NCBI RefSeq assembly: GCF_002218025.2
Contig: NZ_AP018680.1
Span: forward strand, 2,232,001-2,296,000
DNA: 64,000 nt
Source of the DNA: Vibrio casei
GTDB taxonomy: Bacteria; Pseudomonadota; Gammaproteobacteria; Enterobacterales; Vibrionaceae
Reading direction: 5' to 3'
Each line of letters starts with the position of its first letter. The stretch's first letter is position 1. Below are positions 43,354 to 53,633 of this stretch, in pieces. The notes beneath the pieces were generated by a model, which saw only the letters and a list, made by a program, of their open reading frames with translations, made no database searches and was not told where the DNA came from. A program made the translations under genes and the position numbers.

Positions 43354-43681
43354 AAAATATCCTTTTTATTTTCCGTTCAGACCAATTATGGCCATTTAAT
43401 TATAAATAATGGCTAAAAACTTCACTATATCGATATTATGCTGCATGAATGTCTCAATAGTAAGACATCATTGGTATTAAATAGAGGCAAATAACAAATT
43501 TAAATTTTTTCTAAAATAAGTCTATAACTACGTCACTTAATAATGCATGATTCATGTTTTATCTTAAATCGAGTCACGATAAAACAAAAAACCCACCTTA
43601 GTCGGTGGGTTTAATTCGTTCATGCTAATGCTATTAAATTATTTCGTTTTATTCACCTTAGCATATTCATATACAACAATA
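43354..43681. other. 328-bp region between lysS and vpsR
   Basis: It holds the lysS terminator (43590-43612) and, nearer 43354, AT-rich sequence with the likely vpsR promoter. No gene is seen. Confidence 0.6.
43590..43612 (-). terminator. Rho-independent terminator of lysS
   Basis: On the minus strand AACCCACC and GGTGGGTT pair around GACTAA and are followed by TTTTGTTTT. It lies 70 bases after the lysS stop. Confidence 0.88.
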
Positions 43682-45208
43682 TTATTGCTGTGGGCGCATC
43701 GCAGGAAATAAAATCACGTCACGTATAGTATGTGTATTAGTAAATAACATCGCTAAGCGATCAATACCAATACCTTGACCCGCCGTTGGTGGTAAACCAT
43801 GCTCTAACGCATTAATATAATCAGCATCATAGAACATCGCTTCATCATCACCCGCATCTTTGGCATCGACTTGTGCTTTAAAGCGTGCATCTTGATCTTC
43901 TGCATCATTAAGCTCAGAGAAACCATTTGCCACTTCACGTCCACCGATGAAAAATTCAAAGCGATCAGTAAAGAAAGGATTTGAATCACTACGACGAGCC
44001 AACGGTGAAATATCGGCAGGGTAACCTGTGATGAAAGTTGGTTGAATCAACTGAGGTTCAGCGGTTTCACCAAATATTTCTTCAAGTAATTGCCCACAAG
44101 TCCAAAAGCTTTCAACTTGAACATGTACTGACTTGGCAATCTTAACCATGAAATCACGATCTTTTACCGTTTCTTCATTAAGATTTGCGATATCAGAATG
44201 ATCTGGATTGTAATGTTTAATCGCATCAATCATGCTCATACGGGCATATTGACCACCAAATTCCACCGTTTCTTCACCATAAGGCATAGACGTAGCGCCT
44301 AAAACCTCAAGTGCTACCGTACTTAGCATTTCTTCAGTCAGATCCATAAGATCGTTATAATCAGCGTACGCCATGTAGAATTCCATCATCGTGAATTCTG
44401 GATTATGGCGTGGAGACAAACCTTCATTACGGAAATTACGGTTCACTTCAAATACACGATCAAAGCCTCCGACAACCAAACGCTTCAAATAAAGTTCTGG
44501 TGCAACACGCAGATACATATCAATGTCTAACGCATTATGGTGAGTGATAAATGGACGTGCCGTTGCACCACCAGGGATCACATGCATCATTGGCGTTTCC
44601 ACTTCTAAAAACGCTTTTTTAGACATAAAATTACGGATTGCCATGACTAATTTAGAACGAATAATAAACGCATTACGTGAATCTTCGTTTACTATCAAAT
44701 CAACATAACGCTGACGATAACGCATTTCTTGGTCAGTTAAGCCGTGGAATTTTTCAGGTAAAGGACGAAGGGCTTTCGTTAGTAATTCATAGCTTTCCAT
44801 ATTCACGTAAAGATCGCCTTTACCTGACTTATGCAATGCCCCTTTCACACCGATGATGTCACCGATATCTAGACCTTGGTATTTTTCTTTTAATTCTTTT
44901 TGTACATCTTTTGCTGCGTACGCTTGAATACGGCCAGACGTTTCTTGAATCACTAGAAATGGACCACGTTTTGCCATCACACGACCTGCAATCGCAACAA
45001 CATGATTCAGCGCTTCTAATTCTTCTTTTGATTTTTCACCAAATTCAGCTTGAAGATCCGCCGCTAAATGCTCACGACGAAAGTCATTTGGGTGGCCGTT
45101 TGCTTTACAGCTTTGACGGATATGATCCAGTTTAGAACGACGCTCAGCGATCAGTTTATTTTCTTCTGCTGCATCAATTTGGTTTTGGCTGTTTGATTCA
45201 GTCATCAT
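43682..45208 (-). CDS. lysS: Lysyl-tRNA synthetase (class II)
   Basis: Charges tRNA-Lys. The 508-residue protein has the N-terminal OB fold ([21 protein letters not shown] split by family), motif 1 around [21 protein letters not shown], motif 2 [21 protein letters not shown] and motif 3 [13 protein letters not shown]. Start may be either of the first two Met codons. It lies 70 bases after prfB, the usual prfB-lysS pair. Confidence 0.97.
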   Translation of the reverse strand: MMTESNSQNQIDAAEENKLIAERRSKLDHIRQSCKANGHPNDFRREHLAADLQAEFGEKSKEELEALNHVVAIAGRVMAKRGPFLVIQETSGRIQAYAAKDVQKELKEKYQGLDIGDIIGVKGALHKSGKGDLYVNMESYELLTKALRPLPEKFHGLTDQEMRYRQRYVDLIVNEDSRNAFIIRSKLVMAIRNFMSKKAFLEVETPMMHVIPGGATARPFITHHNALDIDMYLRVAPELYLKRLVVGGFDRVFEVNRNFRNEGLSPRHNPEFTMMEFYMAYADYNDLMDLTEEMLSTVALEVLGATSMPYGEETVEFGGQYARMSMIDAIKHYNPDHSDIANLNEETVKDRDFMVKIAKSVHVQVESFWTCGQLLEEIFGETAEPQLIQPTFITGYPADISPLARRSDSNPFFTDRFEFFIGGREVANGFSELNDAEDQDARFKAQVDAKDAGDDEAMFYDADYINALEHGLPPTAGQGIGIDRLAMLFTNTHTIRDVILFPAMRPQQ

Positions 45209-45277
45209 GTGCCCTTATAAAAAATGAGTTATCTTCTTAAAGAAGAGGAATTCTGTGTGCTTAGCTTGTTGCCGAAC

Positions 45278-46376
45278 TTAGAGCCCTGACTTCAAGCTTG
45301 CTTCAATAAACTTATCGAGATCGCCATCTAATACTGCTTGAGTATTGCGGTTTTCGACACCAGTACGTAGATCTTTAATACGCGAATCATCTAATACGTA
45401 AGAGCGAATTTGACTGCCCCAACCGATATCCGATTTGGAATCTTCATTGGCTTGTTTTTCAGCATTTTGCTTTTGCAATTCAAACTCAAACAATTTTGCA
45501 CGAAGCTGCTTCATCGCTTGATCTTTGTTTTTATGCTGAGAACGATCGTTTTGACACTGCACCACAATATTAGTTGGTACGTGCGTAATACGAACCGCTG
45601 ATTCCGTGGTGTTTACGTGCTGACCACCGGCACCAGATGCACGATATACATCAATACGTAAATCCGATGGGTTAATATCAATTTCGATGTTGTCATCAAT
45701 CTCAGGGTAGATAAATGCCGACGCAAATGAGGTATGACGGCGACCACCTGAATCAAATGGTGATTTACGAACTAAGCGATGCACGCCAGTTTCAGTTCGT
45801 AGCCAGCCATAAGCATATTCACCAGAAATACGAACGGTCGCGCCTTTAAGGCCAGCCACATCCCCTTCTGATACTTCAATCACTTCCGTCTTGAACCCTT
45901 TGGCTTCTGCCCAACGTAAATACATACGTAGCATCATCGAAGTCCAATCTTGCGCTTCGGTACCACCAGATCCTGATTGTAAATCGATATAGCAATCAGA
46001 AGCATCGTGATCACCGGCAAACATACGGCGAAACTCAAGCTTTTCTAATTTCGCTTCAAGATCAGCAAGTTCAGGTTCGATCTCGTCAAAGGTTTCTTGA
46101 TCTTGCTCTTCAACCGCAAGTTCTAATAGTCCTTCAACATCATCACAACCTTGATCCAGTTGATCTATGGTTTCAACGACGGCTTCTAATGCTGAACGTT
46201 CTTTACCTAACGCTTGAGCGCGCTCAGGTTCATTCCAGACATCAGGTTGTTCAAGTTCGGCATTTACTTCTTCTAGACGCTCTTTCTTAGCATCGTAGTC
46301 AAAGATACCCCCTCAGAACATTCGTGCGCTCGGCAACGTCCTGAAGGCGGTTTTTAATCGGATTGATTTCAAACAT
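45278..46376 (-). CDS. prfB: Peptide chain release factor 2, with programmed +1 frameshift
   Basis: RF2 ends translation at UGA and UAA. The gene starts at the ATG at 46376 ([13 protein letters not shown]), meets an in-frame TGA at 46299-46301 in the context AGG-GGG-TAT-CTT-TGA-C, and continues in the +1 frame to 45278. This is the classic autoregulatory frameshift: a Shine-Dalgarno-like AGGGGG three bases before CTT-TGA. Later motifs are GGQ in [18 protein letters not shown] and the SPF codon-recognition motif in [18 protein letters not shown] (split). It is not a pseudogene. Confidence 0.97.
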
Positions 46377-46478
46377 GTTGGCTTATCACTTATTTGAGAT
46401 ATTGGGTCAATTCTTATACGAATATAGGCGCAGAATTCTACCTAAATTGGTGATGAATATACAGGGATTTTACTCGTT

Positions 46479-48263
46479 TCATTTAGCTTCTAGATGATCA
46501 ACCATCAATTGCAATGATTGATTGCCACGAAACTCATTAATATCGAGTTTATAAGCTAAGTGAACGATTTTCACCGAAGCATCCGGCCAACGGCGTAAAT
46601 CAACATTAAAAGCAATTGCATCAATCATAATGCCTGTTGGATGACCTTTAAACAGTGGCTCTAACATCATTTTCAAATGCTTTTCACCCACCAGTTTTTG
46701 ATGCAACAGCTTAAACTCACCATCAAATAAAGGTTCAGGGAATGCTTGCCCCCATGGACCACCAGCACGGATTTCTTCCGCTGTATGCATAGAAAACTCT
46801 TCAGGTTTTAATTCACCATCGGACAAAATAACCCCTTCTAAAGCAGATTCATCCAGCTCTTGTCTTACAGCCACATCAAATAATTGACTAAATTGCTCGA
46901 ATTTATTTTGGTAAATGGTTAAGCCTGCCGCCATAGCATGCCCTCCAAATTTTAAAATAATACCGGGATGTTGTGTATCAATACGATCCAAAACATCACG
47001 CATATGTAAGCTTGGAATTGAGCGACATGAACCTTTTAAGATGCTTTCACCTGAATCAAGTTGCCCACCGTCAGCAAAAGCAATAACGGGACGATGAAAT
47101 TCATCTTTAATGCGCGATGCTAAAATGCCGATAACCCCTTGATGCCAATCCGCTTGAAATAGCGTTAACCCATAAGGCATCGCATTATTTTTACCAACAA
47201 GGCCACTAGCGTTAGCCTCTTTACTATTGAGTAATCGCTCACAAAATGCCATCGCTTCTTGTTTCATACCCTGCTCAATTTCGCGACGCATTTGGTTTAA
47301 GCCATCCAATTCACTTGCCATCCGGCGGGCAGCATGAATGTTATTACATAAAAGTAATTCAACACCAAAGGACATATCCTCTAATCGTCCTGCGGCATTA
47401 ATTCTTGGCCCTAATGCGAAACCAAAATCAGCAGCGACTAAACGTTTTGCATCCCGTTTGGCAACTTCAATTAACGCTTGAATACCCGGCCTTGCTTTGC
47501 CGGCACGAATACGCTGTAAGCCTTGATGTACTAAAATGCGATTATTTTCATCCAGAGGGACAACATCCGCCACAGTACCAAGCGCCACCAAATCAAGCAG
47601 TACGCCTAAATTAGGCTCAGGAATATCTTGAGTTGCAAACCAATTTTCGGCTCTCATTTGAGCGCGAAGTGCCAACATCAAATAAAAGGCAACGCCCACT
47701 CCAGCCAGCGCTTTAGAAGGAAAAGCGCACTCTTGCAAGTTCGGGTTAACCATCGCATCAGCAATCGGCAATTCACTGCCAGGTAAATGATGATCCGTGA
47801 CTATAACGGTTAAACCTTGCTCTTTAGCATAACGAACCCCTTCAATCGATGAAACGCCGTTATCCACTGTCATGATCACTTGAGCACCAAGTTCAATCGC
47901 TTGATCTACAACGTCAGGGCTTAAGCCATAACCGTCTTCAAAACGATTCGGTACTAAATAATCAACATTTGAGCTACCCAGCATACGAATTGCCAATACC
48001 GATAATGCTGAGCTAGTTGCACCATCAGCATCAAAATCCCCAACCACAATAATCCGTTTTTGCTCTTTAATCGCCATAAACAGCAGCTCAACCGCTAACC
48101 GGATTCCATGCAAGGATTGATAAGAATGTAATCCCTTCGCCCCTTTTTCAAGCTGGCAAACATCATCAATATTACGATTCAAATAGATTCGACGTAACAA
48201 AGCAGGAATCGACTCTGGTAAGCGCGAAAGGTCAACATCAGGGCGGCGGGTAATCGTAGTCAT
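46479..48263 (-). CDS. recJ: Single-strand-specific exonuclease RecJ
   Basis: A 5'-3' single-strand DNA exonuclease of recombination and mismatch repair, 594 residues (E. coli 577). DHH-family motifs are in order: VVGDFDADGATSSAL, TVDNGVSS, VTDHHLPG, then FGFALGPRINAAGR, and the DHHA1 part with LKFGGHAMAAGLT. The C-terminal OB fold is present. It is between dsbC and prfB as in other Vibrio. Confidence 0.97.
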   Translation of the reverse strand: MTTITRRPDVDLSRLPESIPALLRRIYLNRNIDDVCQLEKGAKGLHSYQSLHGIRLAVELLFMAIKEQKRIIVVGDFDADGATSSALSVLAIRMLGSSNVDYLVPNRFEDGYGLSPDVVDQAIELGAQVIMTVDNGVSSIEGVRYAKEQGLTVIVTDHHLPGSELPIADAMVNPNLQECAFPSKALAGVGVAFYLMLALRAQMRAENWFATQDIPEPNLGVLLDLVALGTVADVVPLDENNRILVHQGLQRIRAGKARPGIQALIEVAKRDAKRLVAADFGFALGPRINAAGRLEDMSFGVELLLCNNIHAARRMASELDGLNQMRREIEQGMKQEAMAFCERLLNSKEANASGLVGKNNAMPYGLTLFQADWHQGVIGILASRIKDEFHRPVIAFADGGQLDSGESILKGSCRSIPSLHMRDVLDRIDTQHPGIILKFGGHAMAAGLTIYQNKFEQFSQLFDVAVRQELDESALEGVILSDGELKPEEFSMHTAEEIRAGGPWGQAFPEPLFDGEFKLLHQKLVGEKHLKMMLEPLFKGHPTGIMIDAIAFNVDLRRWPDASVKIVHLAYKLDINEFRGNQSLQLMVDHLEAK

Positions 48264-48312
48264 AACACTCTTTTTAAGGGGTTTTATTAAAATTATGGAG
48301 ATTAACGAACCA

Positions 48313-48645
48313 CTAATTCGATAACAATTGGTAATGTATAACGTAAAGTTCTTCGATATTAGGGTAAATATCTCGAATAACCGATTTTAATTGCGGCAAC
48401 GTCATATTTTCTTGTTCTGCATGAAACTCCGTGAGCGCTGAAAAAGCCAATGGGTCGATCGAGATAATCTTTAACTGGCAAAACACTCGCCCTTCTTCCA
48501 ATGTGGAGACGGTGACTATGGAACCTGGTATATAATAGCTTTCAGACTTATCTCGAATCGTAATCTTCTTTTTTCCCGCCAGAATATCGGCTTCAAAGCG
48601 AGAAAAAAACGTCATTTCTATTGGGGCATTAATCACTGAATTCAT
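48313..48645 (-). CDS. yqfB: N4-acetylcytidine amidohydrolase, ASCH domain (YqfB-like)
   Basis: A 110-residue ASCH-domain protein. FFSRFEADILAGKKKITIRDKSE contains the family's F-x-x-D-ILxGxKxITIRD stretch (Lys and Thr are catalytic in E. coli YqfB, which hydrolyses N4-acetylcytidine). It starts at the dsbC stop (one-base overlap), so the two are cotranscribed. Confidence 0.88.
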   Translation of the reverse strand: MNSVINAPIEMTFFSRFEADILAGKKKITIRDKSESYYIPGSIVTVSTLEEGRVFCQLKIISIDPLAFSALTEFHAEQENMTLPQLKSVIRDIYPNIEELYVIHYQLLSN

Positions 48646-49397
48646 TATAGGCCCGCAGATTGAAGTGTTTTCAACAAATCACTATCCGGTAAGTAACCAC
48701 CCACTAACTGACCATTAGACAATAAAATAGCTGGTGTTCCACTAATACCAAGTTGAGCACCAAAAGCATATTGATCTTCAATCATTTTTTGGCATTTAGG
48801 CAGATTCTTTGAGTCAAAGTCAAAACGACGATTCAATTTCACTTCATCTAATGCGGCTTTACGATGATCCGCACACCACACCTTCGCCATCGTGTTCGCA
48901 ACATTGCCTGTCGGCCCTTGACGTGGATAAGCCATATAACGAACCGTAATGCCTGCATCATTATACTTTTGCATTTCTTTATGCAATTTTACGCAGTAGC
49001 CACAAGTGATATCCGTGAAAACCGTGACCACATATTTTTGATCTTCAGCTTTATAAACAATCATGTCATCCGCAAATTTTTCAATTTTCTTGGCGTATTT
49101 CTGAGCCATTAAATCGGTAAAGTTTCCCGATGAATCTAGGCTATACATCTTGCCCTGTAAGAAGAAATCGCCTGTTGGTGTAGCAAAGAACACACCTTGA
49201 TTCGTCGTTACTTCCACTAACCCTTTCACTGGTGAATCCGCTACATTGGTCACTTGTAACCCTAATTTAGCAAACCGAGAAGTAATGTCTTGTTGGCTTG
49301 AAGACTCGGCCGCGTGTGATGAAAAGCTAACAACCGCGAATATCAAGGCAAAAAGACCGCCTCGAAAAGCATTATTAGTTAAAAATAATAAACGCAT
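48645..49397 (-). CDS. dsbC: Thiol:disulfide interchange protein DsbC
   Basis: Periplasmic disulfide isomerase, 250 residues. A signal peptide ends near FSSHAAE (about residue 30), an N-terminal dimerization domain follows, and the thioredoxin-like domain has the active site CGYC in FTDITCGYCVKLH and the cis-Pro in GISGTPAILLSNG. It is kept reduced by DsbD by family knowledge. It lies 41 bases after xerD in the xerD-dsbC-recJ order. Confidence 0.96.
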   Translation of the reverse strand: MRLLFLTNNAFRGGLFALIFAVVSFSSHAAESSSQQDITSRFAKLGLQVTNVADSPVKGLVEVTTNQGVFFATPTGDFFLQGKMYSLDSSGNFTDLMAQKYAKKIEKFADDMIVYKAEDQKYVVTVFTDITCGYCVKLHKEMQKYNDAGITVRYMAYPRQGPTGNVANTMAKVWCADHRKAALDEVKLNRRFDFDSKNLPKCQKMIEDQYAFGAQLGISGTPAILLSNGQLVGGYLPDSDLLKTLQSAGL

Positions 49398-49438
49398 GTA
49401 CTCACCTTAAATGGCTATAAAAATTAAGAAAATTGCAG

Positions 49439-50359
49439 TTAAGCTCGAGGATGATGTTGCTGATGAATTTGTTTTAATCGTTCAGTCGCCACATGAGTAT
49501 AAATTTGTGTGGTCGATAAGTCACTATGTCCAAGTAGCATTTGTACTACTCTGAGATCCGCGCCATGATTCAATAAATGCGTGGCAAAAGCATGGCGAAG
49601 AACATGTGGCGATAAAGCATGACTATCGATTCCAGCATGCACCGCATAAAACTTAATCCGATGCCAAAAGGTTTGACGAGTCATCTGTTGCGCGCGTTTA
49701 CTGGGGAAGACCACATCCGAACTTTTTTCCCCTAATAAGGCTGGGCGGCCTTGTTCTATAAAGGTTTCAATCCATTCAATGGCGTTTTCTCCCATTGGTA
49801 CTAGGCGCTCTTTACCGCCTTTACCGGTTACCCGAACCACTCCCTGACGCAAGCTCATATTCTCCATAGTTAAACTGACTAACTCTGTCACACGCAAGCC
49901 CGTTGCGTACAAAAGTTCAAGCATGGCCTTATCACGTAGTTCGAGTGGATCTTCCACAATAGGAGCATCCAATAACGCTTCAATTTGCTCTTCAGAAAGA
50001 TCTTTAGGCAATCGCTTCGGCAATTTAGGCGCAATCAATAATGCACTAGGATCGTCATTACGAATTTTTTCACGATTGAGGTACTGAAAAAAACGACGAA
50101 TGGCCGATAACATTCTCGCGCGAGAAGTTTGCTTAAACCCCTTATCATAAAGCCATGCTTGGTAAGCTTGTAGATCCGAGGTCAATATGGAAATCAGTTC
50201 AAGTTTATTATCGTGAATCCACGACACCAATTTGTCTAAATCATGGCGATAAGATTGCAACGTATTTTCAGACAAGCCTCGCTCCATCCAAATGGCATCT
50301 AAAAAACGCTCCACTAGAGCTAATTCAGATTCTTTTGCATTCACATACTTTCCTTTCAT
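49439..50359 (-). CDS. xerD: Site-specific tyrosine recombinase XerD
   Basis: With XerC it resolves chromosome dimers at dif under FtsK control. The 306-residue protein has all catalytic residues: Arg in ATGLRVTELVSL, Lys in GKGGKERLVP, HVLRHAFATHLL (His and Arg), LGHSDLSTTQIYTHV (His and Tyr). Integrating phages such as CTX use XerCD in Vibrio. It is a housekeeping enzyme and not part of the island. Confidence 0.97.
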   Translation of the reverse strand: MKGKYVNAKESELALVERFLDAIWMERGLSENTLQSYRHDLDKLVSWIHDNKLELISILTSDLQAYQAWLYDKGFKQTSRARMLSAIRRFFQYLNREKIRNDDPSALLIAPKLPKRLPKDLSEEQIEALLDAPIVEDPLELRDKAMLELLYATGLRVTELVSLTMENMSLRQGVVRVTGKGGKERLVPMGENAIEWIETFIEQGRPALLGEKSSDVVFPSKRAQQMTRQTFWHRIKFYAVHAGIDSHALSPHVLRHAFATHLLNHGADLRVVQMLLGHSDLSTTQIYTHVATERLKQIHQQHHPRA

Positions 50360-50490
50360 TCTAATTTAAGCCGAATTGAGGGTACGGTAGCCTTTTATCA
50401 TTTACCACTATTTTCAATCAAAACATATAAAGCACAGCATTTTCTCGTTAGAATTACCCACAAACTTAATAAAATGATCAAAGTTAACTT

Positions 50491-51009
50491 ATGAAGATTG
50501 GTTTATTCTACGGTTCAAGTACTTGCTATACCGAAATGGCATCAGAGAAGATTCGTGCCATTATGGGGGAAGAACTGGTTGATATTTACAACATCAAAGA
50601 TACCCCAGTGACAACATTACAAGATTATGATTTTCTGATCTTAGGTATTTCAACCTGGGATTTTGGTGAAATTCAAGAAGATTGGAGTGCGGTATGGCAG
50701 CAACTCGATGGGCTATCTCTAAGCGGCAAGTACGTCGCATTATTCGGGCTAGGCGATCAAGAAGGCTATGGCGAATGGTTTCTCGATGCGATGGGGATGC
50801 TGCATGATGAGCTACTCCCAACCGGTGTTCAATTTCTAGGGTATTGGCCTAATCAAGGTTATCAATTTGATAAATCCAAAGCATTAATTAGCGATCAAAG
50901 CCATTTTGTTGGCCTAGCATTAGATGAAGATTCACAATATGAATTAAGTGATGAGCGCATTGAAACTTGGTGTGAACAAATTCTCGTGGAATATCACAAC
51001 AGCCTATAA
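50491..51009 (+). CDS. fldB: Flavodoxin FldB
   Basis: A 172-residue FMN-binding electron carrier. The phosphate loop is [12 protein letters not shown] (residues 5-16), and [15 protein letters not shown] and [13 protein letters not shown] are the FMN-ring loops. It is divergent from xerD as in other Vibrio. A run of ten C follows its stop directly (51010-51019). Confidence 0.93.
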   Translation: MKIGLFYGSSTCYTEMASEKIRAIMGEELVDIYNIKDTPVTTLQDYDFLILGISTWDFGEIQEDWSAVWQQLDGLSLSGKYVALFGLGDQEGYGEWFLDAMGMLHDELLPTGVQFLGYWPNQGYQFDKSKALISDQSHFVGLALDEDSQYELSDERIETWCEQILVEYHNSL

Positions 51010-51030
51010 CCCCCCCCCCTTTCAAACAAC

Positions 51031-51072
51031 AAAAAAGACTGAGTGATAATACTAAAATCACTCAGCCTTTTT
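51031..51072. terminator. Bidirectional terminator between fldB and brnQ
   Basis: AAAAAAGACTGAGTGAT pairs with ATCACTCAGCCTTTTT (one mismatch) around a short loop, with T runs on both strands. The genes converge here. Confidence 0.88.
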
Positions 51073-51105
51073 AACCAACCATGTGGCGTCAAATCAATCG
51101 TATAT

Positions 51106-52434
51106 TTACGCCATATCTTCGCTTAACTCACTGTTCTCATTCTCTTGCTGTTGAGGCTTAGGCACAAATATCATGGCTGCGATAGCCGCTAATGTCGGTA
51201 GCATCCACGCCATACCATAATCAAATAATGGTAAGAAGTGAAAAGCCGATACATCAATATTCATCGCTTTCGCAGCGTCAATTAACGCAAATACTAATGA
51301 CAAGCACACAACCACACGATATGCCAAAGGACGGTTTGGTAAACGTGAACGAACTAATGTTAATAACACAATCGCAATCGCAACTGGGTACAGCGCAAAG
51401 AGCACTGGTACAGACAATGCAATAAGTTGAGCCAAACCAACATTCGCCACCAACGCACATACCGCGCCAACCACGATTACCCACGCTTTATAGCTTATCG
51501 GAGTCAATGAACTAAAATAGTCTGCACAAGCAGAAATCAGACCAATTGAAGTGGTTAAACACGCCAACAACACAATCGTCGTTAAAACAAATTGTCCTTC
51601 CGTTCCAAATAACGCTTGAACATAAACACTTAAAATCGCGCCACCATTATCTAAACCGGCAGCAATACCATTACTGGTTGCTCCAAGATAGAATAATGAA
51701 ATATACACAAGTGCTAAGCCCCCTGCAGCGATAAAAGCAGCATAAATGACATAGCGAGTGACCGAACGTTTATCGGTGATACTCTTGCTACGCAAGGCTT
51801 CTATAATCAAGGTCCCAAACATCAATGAAGCAAAAGTATCCATGGTGTTATAACCATCAAGAAAACCAGTACTAAAAGGTTGAGATGCATAATTAGCTTG
51901 AGCGGCAATGATCTCACCTTGGGGGTTAATAAAAACCATGACAGATAAAATCAACAAACCAAGGAAAAGCACTGGCGTTAATATCTTACCTATCACGTCA
52001 AGAAGCTTACCTTGAGACCAAGCAAAGAGCATAGCAACAGCAAAGAAAATGATAGAAAAAACGGTCAAATGAAATTGTGACGGTTCAGAAATAAATGGCT
52101 TTAATCCCATTTCATAAGCTACAAGACCGGTACGAGGTGCCGCAAAAGCCGGGCCGATAATAATGAAAAACAACACAGCAACAACAGTTGCGGCTGTCTT
52201 TGGTAAATCTTGCGTGAGTTTATCCCAACCACCTCCCACAAGAGCAATCGCGATAATACCAAGTAAAGGTAAACCTACCGCCGTACTAAGAAAGCCCAAC
52301 ATAGTTGAAAAAACAGCTTCACCAGCCAATTGACCCGCTAAAGGTGGAAAAATAATATTCCCCGCGCCCAAAAAGAACGCAAACAACATAAAGCCTAAAG
52401 CCCAAACATCGGTTATTTTTAACTTTTGGTTCAA
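51106..52434 (-). CDS. brnQ: Branched-chain amino acid transporter BrnQ
   Basis: A 442-residue inner-membrane carrier of the LIVCS family that imports Leu, Ile and Val with Na+ or H+. It begins with the family signature FMLFAFFLGAGNIIFPP and has about 12 hydrophobic segments; YNTMDTFASLMFG is another conserved stretch. Length fits E. coli BrnQ (439). The promoter should lie in the AT-rich region up to 52734. Confidence 0.95.
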   Translation of the reverse strand: MNQKLKITDVWALGFMLFAFFLGAGNIIFPPLAGQLAGEAVFSTMLGFLSTAVGLPLLGIIAIALVGGGWDKLTQDLPKTAATVVAVLFFIIIGPAFAAPRTGLVAYEMGLKPFISEPSQFHLTVFSIIFFAVAMLFAWSQGKLLDVIGKILTPVLFLGLLILSVMVFINPQGEIIAAQANYASQPFSTGFLDGYNTMDTFASLMFGTLIIEALRSKSITDKRSVTRYVIYAAFIAAGGLALVYISLFYLGATSNGIAAGLDNGGAILSVYVQALFGTEGQFVLTTIVLLACLTTSIGLISACADYFSSLTPISYKAWVIVVGAVCALVANVGLAQLIALSVPVLFALYPVAIAIVLLTLVRSRLPNRPLAYRVVVCLSLVFALIDAAKAMNIDVSAFHFLPLFDYGMAWMLPTLAAIAAMIFVPKPQQQENENSELSEDMA

Positions 52435-52734
52435 AATAAAACCTTAATAAAATAATAGGTAGATAAATTCCAGAATAACGAAAGTGAAAACAACTAACGA
52501 TAGTCCCATTTAATGAGATAATGACGAAATTCAGACAAAGTGGCAAGTTGACCAACAAAAACATCATAAAATAACAACACCGCAACACAAATGCAGTTTA
52601 TTAGACTATAAAAATAAAAATAAACAGCCTTAAAAACTTAACAAATTACAAACAAAAACCAAAAAATCGACATAAAAAACTATATATATTATATTTATTG
52701 GCATTAAAAACCACGCAAGGTATTGAATGATTAA
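52435..52734. other. 300-bp AT-rich divergent promoter region (brnQ/trmN6)
   Basis: Very A+T-rich, especially 52590-52720. It should carry promoters for both genes; no clear operator or small gene is seen. Confidence 0.5.
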
Positions 52735-53442
52735 ATGAATAAAATAAAAGATTTCCATTTAAAGCAGTTTTCAATCATTGGCGGGCATTCGGGCATGGCG
52801 GTCAGTACTGATGCTATTTTGCTGGGAGCATGGGCGAATCTACTGTCTGCTAATACAATATTGGATATTGGTACAGGCACAGGTTTACTCGCATTAATGT
52901 CTGCGCAACGAAACCAAACTAGTATAATTCAAGCTATTGATATTGATTCTGATGCTATTAATTCGGCTAAAATAAACGTCAAAAATAGCCCATGGGCTGA
53001 TCGTATTACTGTCGAAAAAAATGATGTCACTCAGCAAAAAAACGACAAACAGTATGATCACATTATCTGTAATCCTCCCTATTTTAATTCAGGTGAAGTA
53101 AGCCAATGGCAAGCAAGAGCAAATGCTCGTCACACGTTAACGTTAGGCCACAATCAACTATTAACAGCTTGCCAGTCTTTATTATCTGCACAGGGTGAAG
53201 CGAGCTTTATACTCCCAAAAGAGGAAGGAAGAACCTTCATTGAACGAGCTAAATCACTAGGTTGGTTTGTCAGTCGTCTTTGCGAAATAAACACCACGGT
53301 TAATAAACAAAGTTATCGTATGCTAATCGCATTAACTCGATACCCAGTTAATACCGAACATACCCAATTAACCATCCATCAAGATGGTCACTATAGCCAA
53401 GCTTTCATTGAATTAACCCAAGATTTCTATCTAAAAATGTAA
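52735..53442 (+). CDS. trmN6: tRNA1(Val) A37 N6-methyltransferase
   Basis: A 235-residue SAM-dependent enzyme (YfiC) that methylates A37 of tRNA1-Val. The SAM motif I is LDIGTGTGLLALM, the acidic motif II AIDIDSDAINSAK, and the catalytic NPPYF is in HIICNPPYFNSGE. QxFxixGGHSGMAVSTDAILLGAWA is the family start. It lies before srmB, the usual Vibrio order. Confidence 0.95.
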   Translation: MNKIKDFHLKQFSIIGGHSGMAVSTDAILLGAWANLLSANTILDIGTGTGLLALMSAQRNQTSIIQAIDIDSDAINSAKINVKNSPWADRITVEKNDVTQQKNDKQYDHIICNPPYFNSGEVSQWQARANARHTLTLGHNQLLTACQSLLSAQGEASFILPKEEGRTFIERAKSLGWFVSRLCEINTTVNKQSYRMLIALTRYPVNTEHTQLTIHQDGHYSQAFIELTQDFYLKM

Positions 53443-53633
53443 TATAGAAAGATCCCTTAGCATTGACCTTTCAGCATGCTAAGGAAAAACTCAGAGATCT
53501 CTCGCTGAAAGTGTGATCTTGAAGTATAATGCGCGACCGTTTTAACGAACCTTTTTCTGCGTGTGGCATGTGTTCACACTATCTTTATTAGAACCATGTT
53601 TAACAACGCCGGAAGGCTTGCTGGAGAAATTAC

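Noticed and set aside
46299..46301. In-frame TGA in prfB that could look like a nonsense mutation
   Set aside because: The AGGGGG-TAT-CTT-TGA-C context is the known programmed +1 frameshift site of RF2 genes.
49439..50359. XerD as an integrase of the island
   Set aside because: It lies in the conserved xerD-dsbC-recJ core block and matches housekeeping XerD throughout.
51010..51019. Run of ten C as a phase-variable tract
   Set aside because: It begins right after the fldB stop codon and lies before the terminator, so length change would not alter a protein. It could also be a sequencing artefact.
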